Origin: Alginatibacterium sediminis
GTDB taxonomy: Bacteria > Pseudomonadota > Gammaproteobacteria > Enterobacterales > Celerinatantimonadaceae
Assembly: GCF_003610775.1 (NCBI RefSeq)
Contig: NZ_RAQO01000004.1
Location: 434,001 to 498,000 of the forward strand
DNA: 64,000 nt
Direction: 5' to 3'
Each line of letters opens with the position of its first letter. Position 1 is the first letter of the stretch. This document shows, one piece after another, positions 37,001-45,437 of the stretch. Under the pieces are notes generated by a model that was not told where the DNA came from, made no database searches, and worked only from the letters and a program-made list of their open reading frames with translations. Made by a program: the position numbers and the translations under genes.

Positions 37001-38623
37001 AGCAGCGCACCGTTTGCACATCCAACACTTTCGAATCAGATGCTTGCAAGTACCTTAAACATTCCTGTCGTTACCGGGCATCGTGACGACAATACGCATA
37101 GCCCATGGGCTGGAGAGATAATCGAGCAAATACGTGTAGGCAATAAGGAATGTTCGATTATTCGATATAAAGCTGACCAAAAATCGCCTTGGACCGGTTT
37201 TCACATTACCCCATTACGCCAAAACATAATCACGATTATCAGCACTTGCGGCACTGCTTATGAAGCAATCCAAGCGCAGCGCCAAGATCGTGAAGTACGC
37301 CAAACCATGGCTCAGACTATTAGTGATGCTGCTCAAGTTGCAGCAACGAGTCCAGAGCTACTCAGAGAGATTATTCTCGAACCCAATAGTATCTATGAAC
37401 TTGAAGTGCAGTGGAGTTGGCAATCATGGCAAAAATCAGAACAACAAAAAGAACCTCCAGAAACAACAGATGGCGTATGGGAAACGGGTAAAGAAGATGT
37501 GTACTTGTTCCAAACCGCTGACGACCTTACTGGAATTCCCGATGCCAATGGAGAGGAGCAACAGCAAGATGGACTTAATGAGTATATATTCGATGTACGT
37601 GATGTTGCTCGTTATATAGAGGCAGTAGAGCCTGCTGATAAAGAGCTTTTCCATTTTACCAAGGATAGTTTATGGATCCACTTTGAAGTAGCACACCTTG
37701 AGCAATTATTAGAACAGTATGATCGTAAGCTGAGACTCTTGGTGCAGCGCACCGACCCCAGTCCTCAAAGCGGAGCAGACTTAAGCCAAGTATTAAAACC
37801 GCTTCCAGTTAATACGCGCTATGTGTCTTTGAATCAATCATTCCAAGCAAAAGCCTATCAACGAATTAACCAAGCCATCATTGAAGCCCCATGTTTGCCT
37901 TCTAAAGGTCCTTTGGGTGGGCTGAGTCTGGAAGCGTCACTGGAGCTCGAAGCCAATGCCAGTTACGACTTAATCCTCAGCTCTAGCAAGACCGATGGTA
38001 GCGATGTTGTGGACATATTCAGATCCCATTTTCATAGTTCTCGCTATGCAGATCCCTCAGCTTTACTGGATTCTTTGGGTTACTCCATAGCCAACAGTCA
38101 TGCTTATCAGCCTGACGATTATATTTTGGACACGAACGTAAATCATTGGGTTGGTGGGTTTGTTGCAGGGGATGCCATGTTAGATCAAGCGTTGGCTGAT
38201 GTAGGCGCAAGCACTTTACCCTTACCACAAGAGCGCTCTGTAAATACGCTGTTTTGGCGCCAAGTTAATGAAAGCTGGGAGATTTGCGGCCTATTAGTCG
38301 ACAGTCTTGAATCCTTGAAACGGCAACACTCAGTGCTTGTACTTGAGCAAAACGAAAACGGTGAGGAAGTAATTGAAAGCAAGTCCCAAACTCGTTTCAA
38401 ACTTAAACAAGCCAAAGTAGTAGGCATTACTCCAACGATGAATGTTTACCGAGCAAACCAAGCGTGGACACGCGTACTCCTCACTTTTGATACCCCACAA
38501 CAAGTACCTGAAAACATAGTGAGTGGACTGATACTGGAGTGCGAGACCGGCGACTCAGAAATATTGAGCGCACAGCGGCATCTAAGTACTCGCCCGATAA
38601 CGATAGACAAGGAGGTTTTCTAA
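31031..38623 (+). CDS. Giant uncharacterised beta-rich protein with internal OmpA-C-like domain
   Basis: A 2530-residue protein with no signal peptide or clear transmembrane segment at its start (MAFTLGIPLVELFESSAQ). An OmpA-C-like module lies at about residues 585-690: FLIVGRCDDLGGQSLNES plus LAQERAKKARDML matches the TD..G...N..LS..RA pattern, keeping the Asp and Arg that bind diaminopimelate in that family. The stretch ~830-1500 is made of Gly-rich alternating hydrophobic strands (for example GFAVGFGAGAAVKWSAGPIV) and reminds me of the DUF6603 group, not verified. The final ~1000 residues are soluble-looking, with scattered Cys and Trp. AAGGG precedes the ATG. It is first of three genes separated by one base. 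Function unknown; assembly or secretion outside the cell is an inference. Confidence 0.85.
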   Translation: MAFTLGIPLVELFESSAQQTSALPANVQAFVNRFSVINHTSTSSNSAIFHHGLVQPLRDVINQSVDDLKLGDNILKLPGIDTGVAFQLSFGREQTIDDLEPASTNWRLDLVLESFELVLPFLYPAIYVPDEGTNPRHLKPDPNRSRVSISGSVVLRIEKPSQNSGVIVRLVDKPDPLDPFAQTGFVARVAFSPPHFFIKGSEFGFTIIDVLYDRSEQHTPAEIVERGQNNSWMGFLINEATFYAPRGCPIIGDLSAGVRDFIIGEPLGFQGEFELQFGRTNIEPDKFLFEQTLDGVVNTLTIDEENKTFIVTMIGAQNQSIAIAAGINPNGLPKVLSDGTSQDWSAQWKWPESKVEDSSSSRGNIRHGETLTVIPYEHIEKDGVTVSKTLPELKFRFVVTGSAPNINAQHGGSIFTNALHISGSISDIESLTLIAVSNPPSLDSSSTFSWSIEGQPDTVSGVNYTPVLNDLQGQQILTLEQVLPETDGKPDKRYTRIVLEISTHEQLFIGCETGVFKASDASTALALTSVENSYNLSDFHAQGKFHTCLSFADISQNAPFVIVPKDVLAKVVIAPEVIPVLPTDRHVQLLMEFESDDEYAWGEKKPKEIVASRRLTSQVLTQELHAWAAKYPDADFLIVGRCDDLGGQSLNESLAQERAKKARDMLQTLESSDIQNRIFWRGEQNTWDSPTDLNSDANTLEASLKADNLVLAIETDDEVPISAANGWLIKNIHEQHNVWPNTRAAGQSFSINTAENGSINLERERARFRRVDIYAVGGTPVPESTEIPDDDISLDPQLRRSLVPNSAKDIVPTPSSSPDIDYRVKLKFVWDSPSVASFADAIPTLAEFELVLGEQEPDMMLNGKEVEFSREVFTIMGQWLHDARTGYTQLTIGLATDGDPDGLFDIKNDELTAAMAFGPMLLSGVDLENDMYSGGARIAALAGLTVFAKHLFAPESRTIVTAISLQTAIKSFTFSAFVDAAQYKVIVDYISELHVNAPVLGLKTSEGKPVKILYKKVGFAVDVGNQGLENVALIYDSTSMEILDPGKWEIDGVLGELLRITEVAMGRGSVWVEATLAIGIEIGVIEITEATLRLVYKDEKLTELPSFELRGFALKLDIPNTIKGEGRLRIEDGGVIRAGIECSIIPVGLAANAALAMSNQSDPHPYMFFNLSLGVQFATPMPLGQSGAAIYGFKGLFTMNGERAITDSPDAVRRELEWYNKNPESKYNPKLGQYALGVGVVIGTTPDVSFCFSAEGMLVVGFPDPEVIFGVRVKLLEIPNLVAKDKGDSSSATITGLVVIDDTAVTVAVAGQYNIPKILDVNIPFGAYFPYPSTNKKVYIRLGADNQHERYGDPITLILLPGTLDIKAWAFLMIEQEGLDDLGGNPEFCFDGFAVGFGAGAAVKWSAGPIVLRASIELLVGLGTNPLILRGGIFVDGELSLVVVSVSARGKIEIEFREFIDANNNKTHKMRLDGSFCGKVDMFFFSLEGCVAISLGDSFDLDAPAPISPVAAVSLLDRKDQVMGEMTKSTPQKNPIILAPDPQTGNTASPAQNNTVWPDTVPLIQFTHYIENALPSSCIFQPETTPVSTTWFGSSELKYTYRLDNIILRKRHSDGSKTNFTQVQHSTWNSKHSSRIGDSSGPDDQDTNATINPVHSEHEGPSLKLLDWNAFAWTLNLDNGGEDLAGDPVTTIDDLCNPKTKKPKFQCLFGQDALHTGLYAVLIHMQNPVCGPYRRRFDVEGKSFLEQATNPVTGNALLNLVNLFGATIIPGEVTQLPFAFSHSQSLVLSKGYQLPYVRLQQKQQLIEQSLPFMANYSKALFKPTLTLLVCNLSKPNTDKPENENNGKCLHFNRVKPSLSKRPKFKTEGYTFTCIDPNTTMSFTDLIDQNTSPARRGRDSRAEVRFPSSGIIIVLPETASRVELSIMLFNAAAVTVSAIDEQGRKLDSDQVANIQNSLLSLSVEGSAISRIILEGGASEAILAKICFQSIASSAPFAHPTLSNQMLASTLNIPVVTGHRDDNTHSPWAGEIIEQIRVGNKECSIIRYKADQKSPWTGFHITPLRQNIITIISTCGTAYEAIQAQRQDREVRQTMAQTISDAAQVAATSPELLREIILEPNSIYELEVQWSWQSWQKSEQQKEPPETTDGVWETGKEDVYLFQTADDLTGIPDANGEEQQQDGLNEYIFDVRDVARYIEAVEPADKELFHFTKDSLWIHFEVAHLEQLLEQYDRKLRLLVQRTDPSPQSGADLSQVLKPLPVNTRYVSLNQSFQAKAYQRINQAIIEAPCLPSKGPLGGLSLEASLELEANASYDLILSSSKTDGSDVVDIFRSHFHSSRYADPSALLDSLGYSIANSHAYQPDDYILDTNVNHWVGGFVAGDAMLDQALADVGASTLPLPQERSVNTLFWRQVNESWEICGLLVDSLESLKRQHSVLVLEQNENGEEVIESKSQTRFKLKQAKVVGITPTMNVYRANQAWTRVLLTFDTPQQVPENIVSGLILECETGDSEILSAQRHLSTRPITIDKEVF

Positions 38624-38624
38624 G

Positions 38625-41600
38625 ATGAAGGTCAAAGCATCACTCCCTTATTTTTTTAGCGCCCACGCTCTGCCTGCGCAAGAAAACGAAGCTCACGTTC
38701 AATCAGGTAATCACTTACGCTTGTCCCATAACCCTTTACTTGGATTGCCTAAAACTCCGTTTGTTGTTTGGCGGGCTGTTTTAGACAATACCAAAGCGCT
38801 ACAACGCCGAAATCAGGTAAGCTGGTTTGACTCAAACGGAGAACAATTAACGACACCTTTTGATGTTCATCCCAATAATCCAGTTACCGCTTATTTAAGT
38901 TTGGCTGCGGGCGAAGTGTGTATGTGGGCAGAAGTCTTCGCAAAACCAGCACAATCGGCGCTGGATATTTTGGCATCAGATCGATTATCAATACCGACTA
39001 GACCTAGTTTTAATGCAACACGCCGAATAAATCATTTAAGGCCTTTTGTCCGGCCACGTTCAACGAGGGCATTATCACTAGCAAGAAATACGGTGTTATC
39101 AGAGCGTTTTTTGGTAAAAAAATCCTTAACTGTTGAAGCCTTTGTTCCTAGTCACCAAGGGCCAGTTGCGATTGCAAAGTGTAAACATCCGCGTTATGCC
39201 TTTAGCGCACCGGGTATCATTGAGCTCAAAGTCACAGGCACAGGAACGGTTACGAATTTAGAATGGTTTGAAAGAAACGATACACTTGATGCTAATTTTA
39301 AACCATGGCAACTCCTTAGCTTGCCGCATACTGGCGGGTCGCGGTATATATCAATGGACAATGCGCGAGCCCATGCTCAGCAGCGTGTTTCTCATGGTGC
39401 TCCTAAACGAAAACCCCTGCAAGAAACCTTAAACACCCCTAGTCCAGCTGACGCGCCTCCAGCCAGCAGCGATGAGGAACTAAAACGAGTGACATCATTT
39501 GCTCATACTCTGGACATAGATTTAGAAGCGCTGATTAATGATCTATCAATGCCAGAAACAGCGCACATTTCTATGCAAAATGTTGTTGATGAAAACTTAA
39601 GCACTAATGAGCAAAGAAAACTAGGGACCATTGAATCAAACCGCTTAGGGGTAATACTCCAGTCATGCTTAGATCCCGGTATTGCCAATTGGTTAGGTTA
39701 CAAAACTTATGATTCTGATTTTACGGACAAAACGTCCCAATTAGTGGTTTATTATGTCACTGGATATTGGGACATCGAAACGCTTCGCAAGCCTAGAGAC
39801 AAATTTAGTACTAGTGACAAAATACTGGCTAAGTTCCTTGGACAAGAAGGCACCTTAAACAATGATGATTCCGGCTCAAGCAATGACGTCCGCTCTAGCC
39901 AAAGTTTTAGTCCTCTTGAGGTGCATCAGCAGCTACAAGCAATTAGTAAAAAAATGGGCCCAAGCTTTAAACTGAGTCCTAATGGCCTTAACCTCGACCC
40001 AAAGGCGCGCCTAACTTCGTTTAGTTGTATCGCTATCGCTGATAGAGGTTCTGATCTATCTGATCTCGAGCCGGTAAAAATTGACAGCCATGAACATGTG
40101 CGCTGGCAACCTGCAACACCTCCTCAAACACGACGAGAGGTGCGTTTGGGTATCACCAAAACAGGGATTGGCGCTACGCTAGCTGGAAATAAACTAACGA
40201 TTAACACGGATACAAGGCAAGCACTAAATGCGACTAACCAAGGCAAGTACCATCTTCCTTTAGCGCTGGCCTTACCCGGCGAACATGAACGCAAGAGCCA
40301 AAGTCCAAAGCCTGGTGATGGGAACTTATATGACCGCGAGGCAATCGATAGTGACATCCGTTACGCTGTTGCTCAGCAAGATTATTTTGGGCGTTGGAGT
40401 AGCTGGGCAAAAGTAGTTAACAGTCCTGGGCCTAGACCTAAGCCCCCACGACCTGTTTATCAGGCTGTCTATATTATGCCCAAAGATCTCGAGCTCTCCA
40501 CCCGCGGCGAAATTTCAATAAAAGTACATGTTCCAACCCCTGAGTCGATGCCGCTCGCTAGTCATTTATTGCACAAATTTGAGTTGCGCTTGAGTGACCT
40601 TGCTACTGGACAAACCCAAAGCGTGGTTGAAGTATTAGACAATCCAACTAACCCAGCTCAGACCCTAGAGTTTTTAGTTGATGGCCCGATTTTACAGGCA
40701 ACAGAGCAGCGCAAGTGGCGCTTGCTTGCAAATTGGATTGATAGTCAGGGGCAGGAATCTATTGATTCGGAAGCCATCGTTTTAACAATGACAGATCCGC
40801 GTCCACCACAACAACTAGTTTCAGTTGATAGTTTAAACTACTCCGCTAGGCCAGATATAACCGGAAAAGCTTGGATACACTTTGAGTGGCCGACTCAAGC
40901 CAGTCAGTCTAGTTTTGCAGTTTATTATTCTGACGAAAATAGGTTGCTAAGTTACTTAGAAAGCAACGAAATCCAGCACGGAGACTTGTTGGATAGCCTA
41001 AAGCTTGCGACCAGTGTAGCTGCAAAAGCAAGCTTACTAAGAGCAAATTCGCAGGTATTTCCTTCGCATCTTTTTGAACGCCTAGAGAATGTTGCTTTTA
41101 AGATTTCACAAAGCAAATATGGTTTTAAACATAGCGTTTCAGGAAGTCTTAAAGTACTTAGCTTCTATAAAGTTGTCGCGCAAAGCAGTTCGGGTTCAAG
41201 ACCTGAGTTTGAACTTGTCCCTATGCTTAGTTACGGCGTCCCCAATACTGCGCCACCAGCAAAACCAACCGTAAGCGTTACACCCGTTTTACCCAATGAG
41301 AATGGTGGAGAATACCTGGCCAACATCACGCTTAAGTTGATTGCGGGTCAAACCCAAGGTGCAAGGTATCGAATACGTCGCAGTAGTCAGGGCGCAGAAA
41401 ACGCCTTACGAATGCCTATACTGCCCATGAACGAACGAGATACCTTGCCTGTTCCTGATGTAGATGGGGTGCAAATAGCAAGCCTAGAAGATAATGGAGA
41501 GTTAGTTATTGAAAGTCAGGCGCGCTTGCGCCCATGGATCCGCTATTACTGGGTGGGCGAAGTACAAGGTTTACCCGAAAGCGGTTCTGCTGTTGAAGGG

Positions 41601-41987
41601 TTGTGGAGTGAAGCTTCTGATGCATTTAGTACCATATTAGTTCCACCCAAAGAGCCTTCAGCGCCGATTGGACTGATTGCCGAGGGCAAACCTTCTAGTT
41701 CTGGTTTTAAAAAAGTAAAACTCAAATTTAGCTATGAACATGCTTTTTATAGCAGTGAACGCGGCGGTTATGTTGCAAGGATTTACATGAAACGACCAGG
41801 GCAAGCGCAGCAATTAGTTCGTGAAGAAGTGGTAAATGGCAGCGGCCCTTTTGCATTTAGAGATCTTAGCTCACCACAAGAAAGCTTACCCGCCGACACC
41901 ACCTTTAGAGTCTTTATCGTTGATCCGGCAGGCCGTGTTGGTTTACCAGCCGATGTCACAAGTATTGTAGTGAAACAGGGGATTTAA
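38625..41987 (+). CDS. Large uncharacterised protein with C-terminal fibronectin-III-like modules
   Basis: A 1120-residue protein, start ATG 38625, one base after the previous stop, with AAGGAGG inside the end of the upstream gene. No signal peptide is apparent (MKVKASLPYFFSAHALPAQ is not a convincing one). The N-terminal 270 residues are mixed; a Pro/Ser-rich linker follows near 265-290. From about residue 600 I see repeated ~120-residue units beginning with Pro-rich hinges (PKPPRPVYQ near 604, PRPPQQLVSV near 725, PPAKPTVSV near 876, PKEPSAPIGL near 1007), each with the strand pattern of fibronectin-III/Ig-like domains. Such modules usually mediate protein or glycan contacts on extracellular structures. 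No catalytic motif is visible. Tight coupling implies a complex with its neighbours. Confidence 0.8.
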   Translation: MKVKASLPYFFSAHALPAQENEAHVQSGNHLRLSHNPLLGLPKTPFVVWRAVLDNTKALQRRNQVSWFDSNGEQLTTPFDVHPNNPVTAYLSLAAGEVCMWAEVFAKPAQSALDILASDRLSIPTRPSFNATRRINHLRPFVRPRSTRALSLARNTVLSERFLVKKSLTVEAFVPSHQGPVAIAKCKHPRYAFSAPGIIELKVTGTGTVTNLEWFERNDTLDANFKPWQLLSLPHTGGSRYISMDNARAHAQQRVSHGAPKRKPLQETLNTPSPADAPPASSDEELKRVTSFAHTLDIDLEALINDLSMPETAHISMQNVVDENLSTNEQRKLGTIESNRLGVILQSCLDPGIANWLGYKTYDSDFTDKTSQLVVYYVTGYWDIETLRKPRDKFSTSDKILAKFLGQEGTLNNDDSGSSNDVRSSQSFSPLEVHQQLQAISKKMGPSFKLSPNGLNLDPKARLTSFSCIAIADRGSDLSDLEPVKIDSHEHVRWQPATPPQTRREVRLGITKTGIGATLAGNKLTINTDTRQALNATNQGKYHLPLALALPGEHERKSQSPKPGDGNLYDREAIDSDIRYAVAQQDYFGRWSSWAKVVNSPGPRPKPPRPVYQAVYIMPKDLELSTRGEISIKVHVPTPESMPLASHLLHKFELRLSDLATGQTQSVVEVLDNPTNPAQTLEFLVDGPILQATEQRKWRLLANWIDSQGQESIDSEAIVLTMTDPRPPQQLVSVDSLNYSARPDITGKAWIHFEWPTQASQSSFAVYYSDENRLLSYLESNEIQHGDLLDSLKLATSVAAKASLLRANSQVFPSHLFERLENVAFKISQSKYGFKHSVSGSLKVLSFYKVVAQSSSGSRPEFELVPMLSYGVPNTAPPAKPTVSVTPVLPNENGGEYLANITLKLIAGQTQGARYRIRRSSQGAENALRMPILPMNERDTLPVPDVDGVQIASLEDNGELVIESQARLRPWIRYYWVGEVQGLPESGSAVEGLWSEASDAFSTILVPPKEPSAPIGLIAEGKPSSSGFKKVKLKFSYEHAFYSSERGGYVARIYMKRPGQAQQLVREEVVNGSGPFAFRDLSSPQESLPADTTFRVFIVDPAGRVGLPADVTSIVVKQGI

Positions 41988-41988
41988 A

Positions 41989-44900
41989 ATGGCTATACTC
42001 GTACCCGATCCAAAAGAGCTGGGACTCTCTTCTCCCGCTTTGGGGCCATGGTTTGAAAACAACGCCGCTTTTTCACTAGCCCCACCAGAAGCCAATTTGA
42101 GCGTAGAGATCGTTTTGATTATTGGAGGCAAGTGGCTCGCACCTGCTAGCGGTACAATTAGCTTTAATATTGCCAGTGAGGTGAGACCCCAGCAACTTGA
42201 GAATTTGCGTCAAGAAAACGGAAACCTTGCTTTTTCCCTCAATAGCTTTGTTGTGCTGTTAACTTTACTGCCCGAAGTAGAGCAGCGCTTGCATTCTTTA
42301 ATGAACAAGCTCCCTTCAGCCGATGGTTCAAGCAACAATGCGTTGGCTACTCGAGCCAAAATTCGCTACTTCGCGCTTGAATTTAACAGCAGTGATGTTG
42401 CTTCACTAGAGGACATAGAAAAACTCATCCCTAATGGCTTTCCTAATGATCTAAGCAATGATGCGCTCAAAGCAGAGTATTTGGGCTTACAAGTCAAAGA
42501 CGATGCATTAGTCAATTCAAGTCAAAAGAGAGCGGCTCACTTGGCTCGGCCTAGTAAAAATTCGATAATCATAGAAAACAATACAAGCTCGGGAATTAAT
42601 GCCTTTCTTTGGGCGTTTGACCACAACGGTCGGCCGATTGACCCGGGCGCTGTAGCAAGTTGGTATACCTATCTTGCAAACGAGCACTGGGAGAACCTGT
42701 GGGAAGACCCTTCAACCCAAGCGACGGTGCTTTGTGAACAAGAAAAAACAATTCATATCGTCAATGCCCATGAAGGACCCATTGCAGAGGACTTAAAATC
42801 TAGACTAGACACAAACGGCATGACAACAGTTCCGGATAGCCACGCCTTGTATAGTACCAACGCTCCAATAGAACTTGCGATTACGACGGCGCCAAGCCCA
42901 GATAATGCTCCACTACCACGATTAGCACTATTACCAAATGCAAACTATGTTGAACTAAACTCGACAAGGCATAATCCAATACCACTTTGGCACAATTCAA
43001 GCCTAAGTGATCCTTTAGACCGTGATTTTGTAAGGCTAGCTTTAGTCGATCTTGAGCAACAACTTGTAGGTTTGGACCGGAGCAATGCTTTACAAGAATC
43101 AGCTAGCACTCGCATTGAAGTACGTCAGAATACCAAAGCTGAGCCCTTTTTACATACTGCTGATGAAGTCGCGCAAGCCATTATCACTAATTTTTCTGAC
43201 GATAATCCAAGTACCTTTGTAACGCCAACGCTAGATTTAGACTGGGGACCCTTGCCGCAAGTTGATCTAGGCTCGCAAAGCTTATCTGAAAACATTAACT
43301 TTGAAGTTAAGGCGATTAGTGGAGAAGGGGAAACCAGCGCAAACGGCGATACTGTAATAAACCAAAGCGTGGTCTTTATCTTTGATGATGTTGAGCTTCC
43401 AGAAAATACTTGGATCCGAGTTTGGCCCAAGGGACTTGACTCGCAAACTGGCCGGCACTTCTTGTTAGATGGTGGAGCAGGGCGGGTTAATAGTAATGGA
43501 CAAGCATGGGTAGTGGTGCCTTTGCCCGATGGAACTTTTGAAAGCTTAGCGCCCATGGCCTGTAACATAGCTATGGTTAGTGATATCGATTCTCAATATT
43601 TTGAAGAACAGCGATTTTCTAGGCCTGCACTCATAAGCGGGTCTCGTTTTGACTTACCTCCATCCAATACACCAATTAACGCCCAGCTGCATATCTGTGA
43701 AACGGGTAGAAGCTTTGATCGAAGCAATGAGCCTTTAGGATCGGGGCAAACCTTGTTAGCAATAACGGGAAGCGCCGGCAGCGAAATTTATCAATTAGTA
43801 AATGAGCAAAGCCTTGAGATAAGTGATTTAAGCCCACAAGTCATTGCGAATCTGCTCTCAGCAAACGATACGGTAATTCTCACTAAACCCGCTTATGGCG
43901 CCAGCCCTGAAGGTAGTGTCACGGATACATTGCCAAATAACGCTAAGCTTGTTTATCGGGATAGATCTGGGTTTATAGATACCGAACTTAGCGCTGGTCG
44001 ACCTGTTCCTGGTATGGAACGTAACGAAGTCGCAGCACTAAACACAGAGTCCCAAAATGCAGTAGTGGGCGGCGCTCAAGCTCGCGCAAAAGTACATGAG
44101 GCTTTGCCATCTCAACTTGGGCACCCCGGTGTCCCTGCAGCTAAAGAAGTCCATGCTCTAGGACTTGCAATTGAAGGGCCGGCAATAGTCCCCGTTGCTG
44201 AACATTTACGTGAACGCGTTAGTATTAACACAATTGAACTTGCGCTAGCCGCAGCTACAAAAATTGAGGAGCCTCAAAGCGTTTCAGGTCCTACTAAATG
44301 GACTTCGGTTCTAGACACAATGACCCATAGTGTTGCTGCCGATGCCGCTCTTCGTGATTTCATTGAAAACTCAGGGCCTATTGCTTTAGGGCAAACTTGG
44401 GATTCACTAAAATCAGAGATTCAAACAGGGACTGGTGCTGATCTTGATAGTGCGCTAAATCAATTAGTTGACACCGATAGCCTCAAGCGTGCGTTTGAAA
44501 AAATCGCTCACAAAACCAGCCACGGTGCACATGAAGGTCTCAACGCATTACTAGGCGCAATAAGGCGAGCCGAAGATTTTATATATATCGAAACACCATG
44601 TATCGATAATGAGACAATTAATGATACATCGTTCAGCTCAATTGTATTAGCGCTCACGCAACGAATCGAGCAGCGCCCGGCTTTGAAAGTTGTCTTGTGT
44701 GTTCCTGAGCGCTACCTACCAAACCAACCCAAAGCGCTAGAACGAATTCGACAAAGCGCAATTTCAGATGCTTTGTTTGCATTAAGGGGCAAGAGCACGA
44801 GCAACATTGTTTTAATTACACCCACAGCAGGCCCGGGACGTTATCTTCATTTAAGTACCAGCGCTGTGATTGTTGACGATGTATTTGCGCTGATCGGAAC

Positions 44901-45291
44901 CACCCATCTTTGGCGCAGAGGTTTAACCTTTGATTCGTCTATTGCGGCTACTTTATTTGATGAATCTCTTGTCCAAGGGCGCTGTGCTTCGATTGTTTTG
45001 TTGCGGCGACAGTTACTTGCTGAACGTTTGAATCTTAGTCTAGACTTAGTTCCAAATGATATGGCTGAAACGGTTTTTGCACTGGCTAAACTTAATCAAA
45101 TTGGTGGATTAGGAAGAGTAAAAGCGAACGCTTTCCCTGCCAAGCGCGATGAAAGTACAAGCACATTAAAATCGGCCTGGAATCCTGATGGTAGCTTAGG
45201 CAATACCCCAAGCAACCAGTGGTTTAATTTCTTTAGTAACATAGACAATAGTACTCAAGACGGCGCGGACTTTTCCAATGCAGTTCGCTAA
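41989..45291 (+). CDS. Large uncharacterised protein with degenerate phospholipase-D-like C-terminus
   Basis: An 1100-residue protein beginning one base after the previous stop, with AGGGG upstream. No signal peptide. Residues ~1-840 are unfamiliar. Residues ~845-1010 follow the second half of a PLD-superfamily fold: GLNALLGAIRRAEDFIYIETP (helix and strand as in IYIENQYF), then VVLCVPE, then a segment HLSTSAVIVDDVFALIGTTH that aligns with the HxKxxxxD...GSxN motif. Here the aligned His and Lys are Ser (S956, S958) while Asp963 and the G-T-T turn remain, so the HKD site is probably inactive. No intact first HKD half is seen. It is third in the operon; role unknown, perhaps structural or lipid-binding. 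Confidence 0.8.
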   Translation: MAILVPDPKELGLSSPALGPWFENNAAFSLAPPEANLSVEIVLIIGGKWLAPASGTISFNIASEVRPQQLENLRQENGNLAFSLNSFVVLLTLLPEVEQRLHSLMNKLPSADGSSNNALATRAKIRYFALEFNSSDVASLEDIEKLIPNGFPNDLSNDALKAEYLGLQVKDDALVNSSQKRAAHLARPSKNSIIIENNTSSGINAFLWAFDHNGRPIDPGAVASWYTYLANEHWENLWEDPSTQATVLCEQEKTIHIVNAHEGPIAEDLKSRLDTNGMTTVPDSHALYSTNAPIELAITTAPSPDNAPLPRLALLPNANYVELNSTRHNPIPLWHNSSLSDPLDRDFVRLALVDLEQQLVGLDRSNALQESASTRIEVRQNTKAEPFLHTADEVAQAIITNFSDDNPSTFVTPTLDLDWGPLPQVDLGSQSLSENINFEVKAISGEGETSANGDTVINQSVVFIFDDVELPENTWIRVWPKGLDSQTGRHFLLDGGAGRVNSNGQAWVVVPLPDGTFESLAPMACNIAMVSDIDSQYFEEQRFSRPALISGSRFDLPPSNTPINAQLHICETGRSFDRSNEPLGSGQTLLAITGSAGSEIYQLVNEQSLEISDLSPQVIANLLSANDTVILTKPAYGASPEGSVTDTLPNNAKLVYRDRSGFIDTELSAGRPVPGMERNEVAALNTESQNAVVGGAQARAKVHEALPSQLGHPGVPAAKEVHALGLAIEGPAIVPVAEHLRERVSINTIELALAAATKIEEPQSVSGPTKWTSVLDTMTHSVAADAALRDFIENSGPIALGQTWDSLKSEIQTGTGADLDSALNQLVDTDSLKRAFEKIAHKTSHGAHEGLNALLGAIRRAEDFIYIETPCIDNETINDTSFSSIVLALTQRIEQRPALKVVLCVPERYLPNQPKALERIRQSAISDALFALRGKSTSNIVLITPTAGPGRYLHLSTSAVIVDDVFALIGTTHLWRRGLTFDSSIAATLFDESLVQGRCASIVLLRRQLLAERLNLSLDLVPNDMAETVFALAKLNQIGGLGRVKANAFPAKRDESTSTLKSAWNPDGSLGNTPSNQWFNFFSNIDNSTQDGADFSNAVR

Positions 45292-45437
45292 TTCTTGCGC
45301 GGTTTTTACAAGTTATCTCGTGCACCTGCAATACAAGAGCCGTTAAAGCCCTAACAGTTTATAGCGTATTCGGAGGCATTATCGGGCTTGAATTACTTTT
45401 GGGCTTGGCTTAAACATCACAACAAAGGATTGTTCGT

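Noticed and set aside
31031-45291. The triplet as a contractile injection system, T6SS or Tc toxin locus
   Set aside because: No sheath, tube, baseplate, VgrG, Rhs or TcA/B/C features are visible in the proteins or neighbours.
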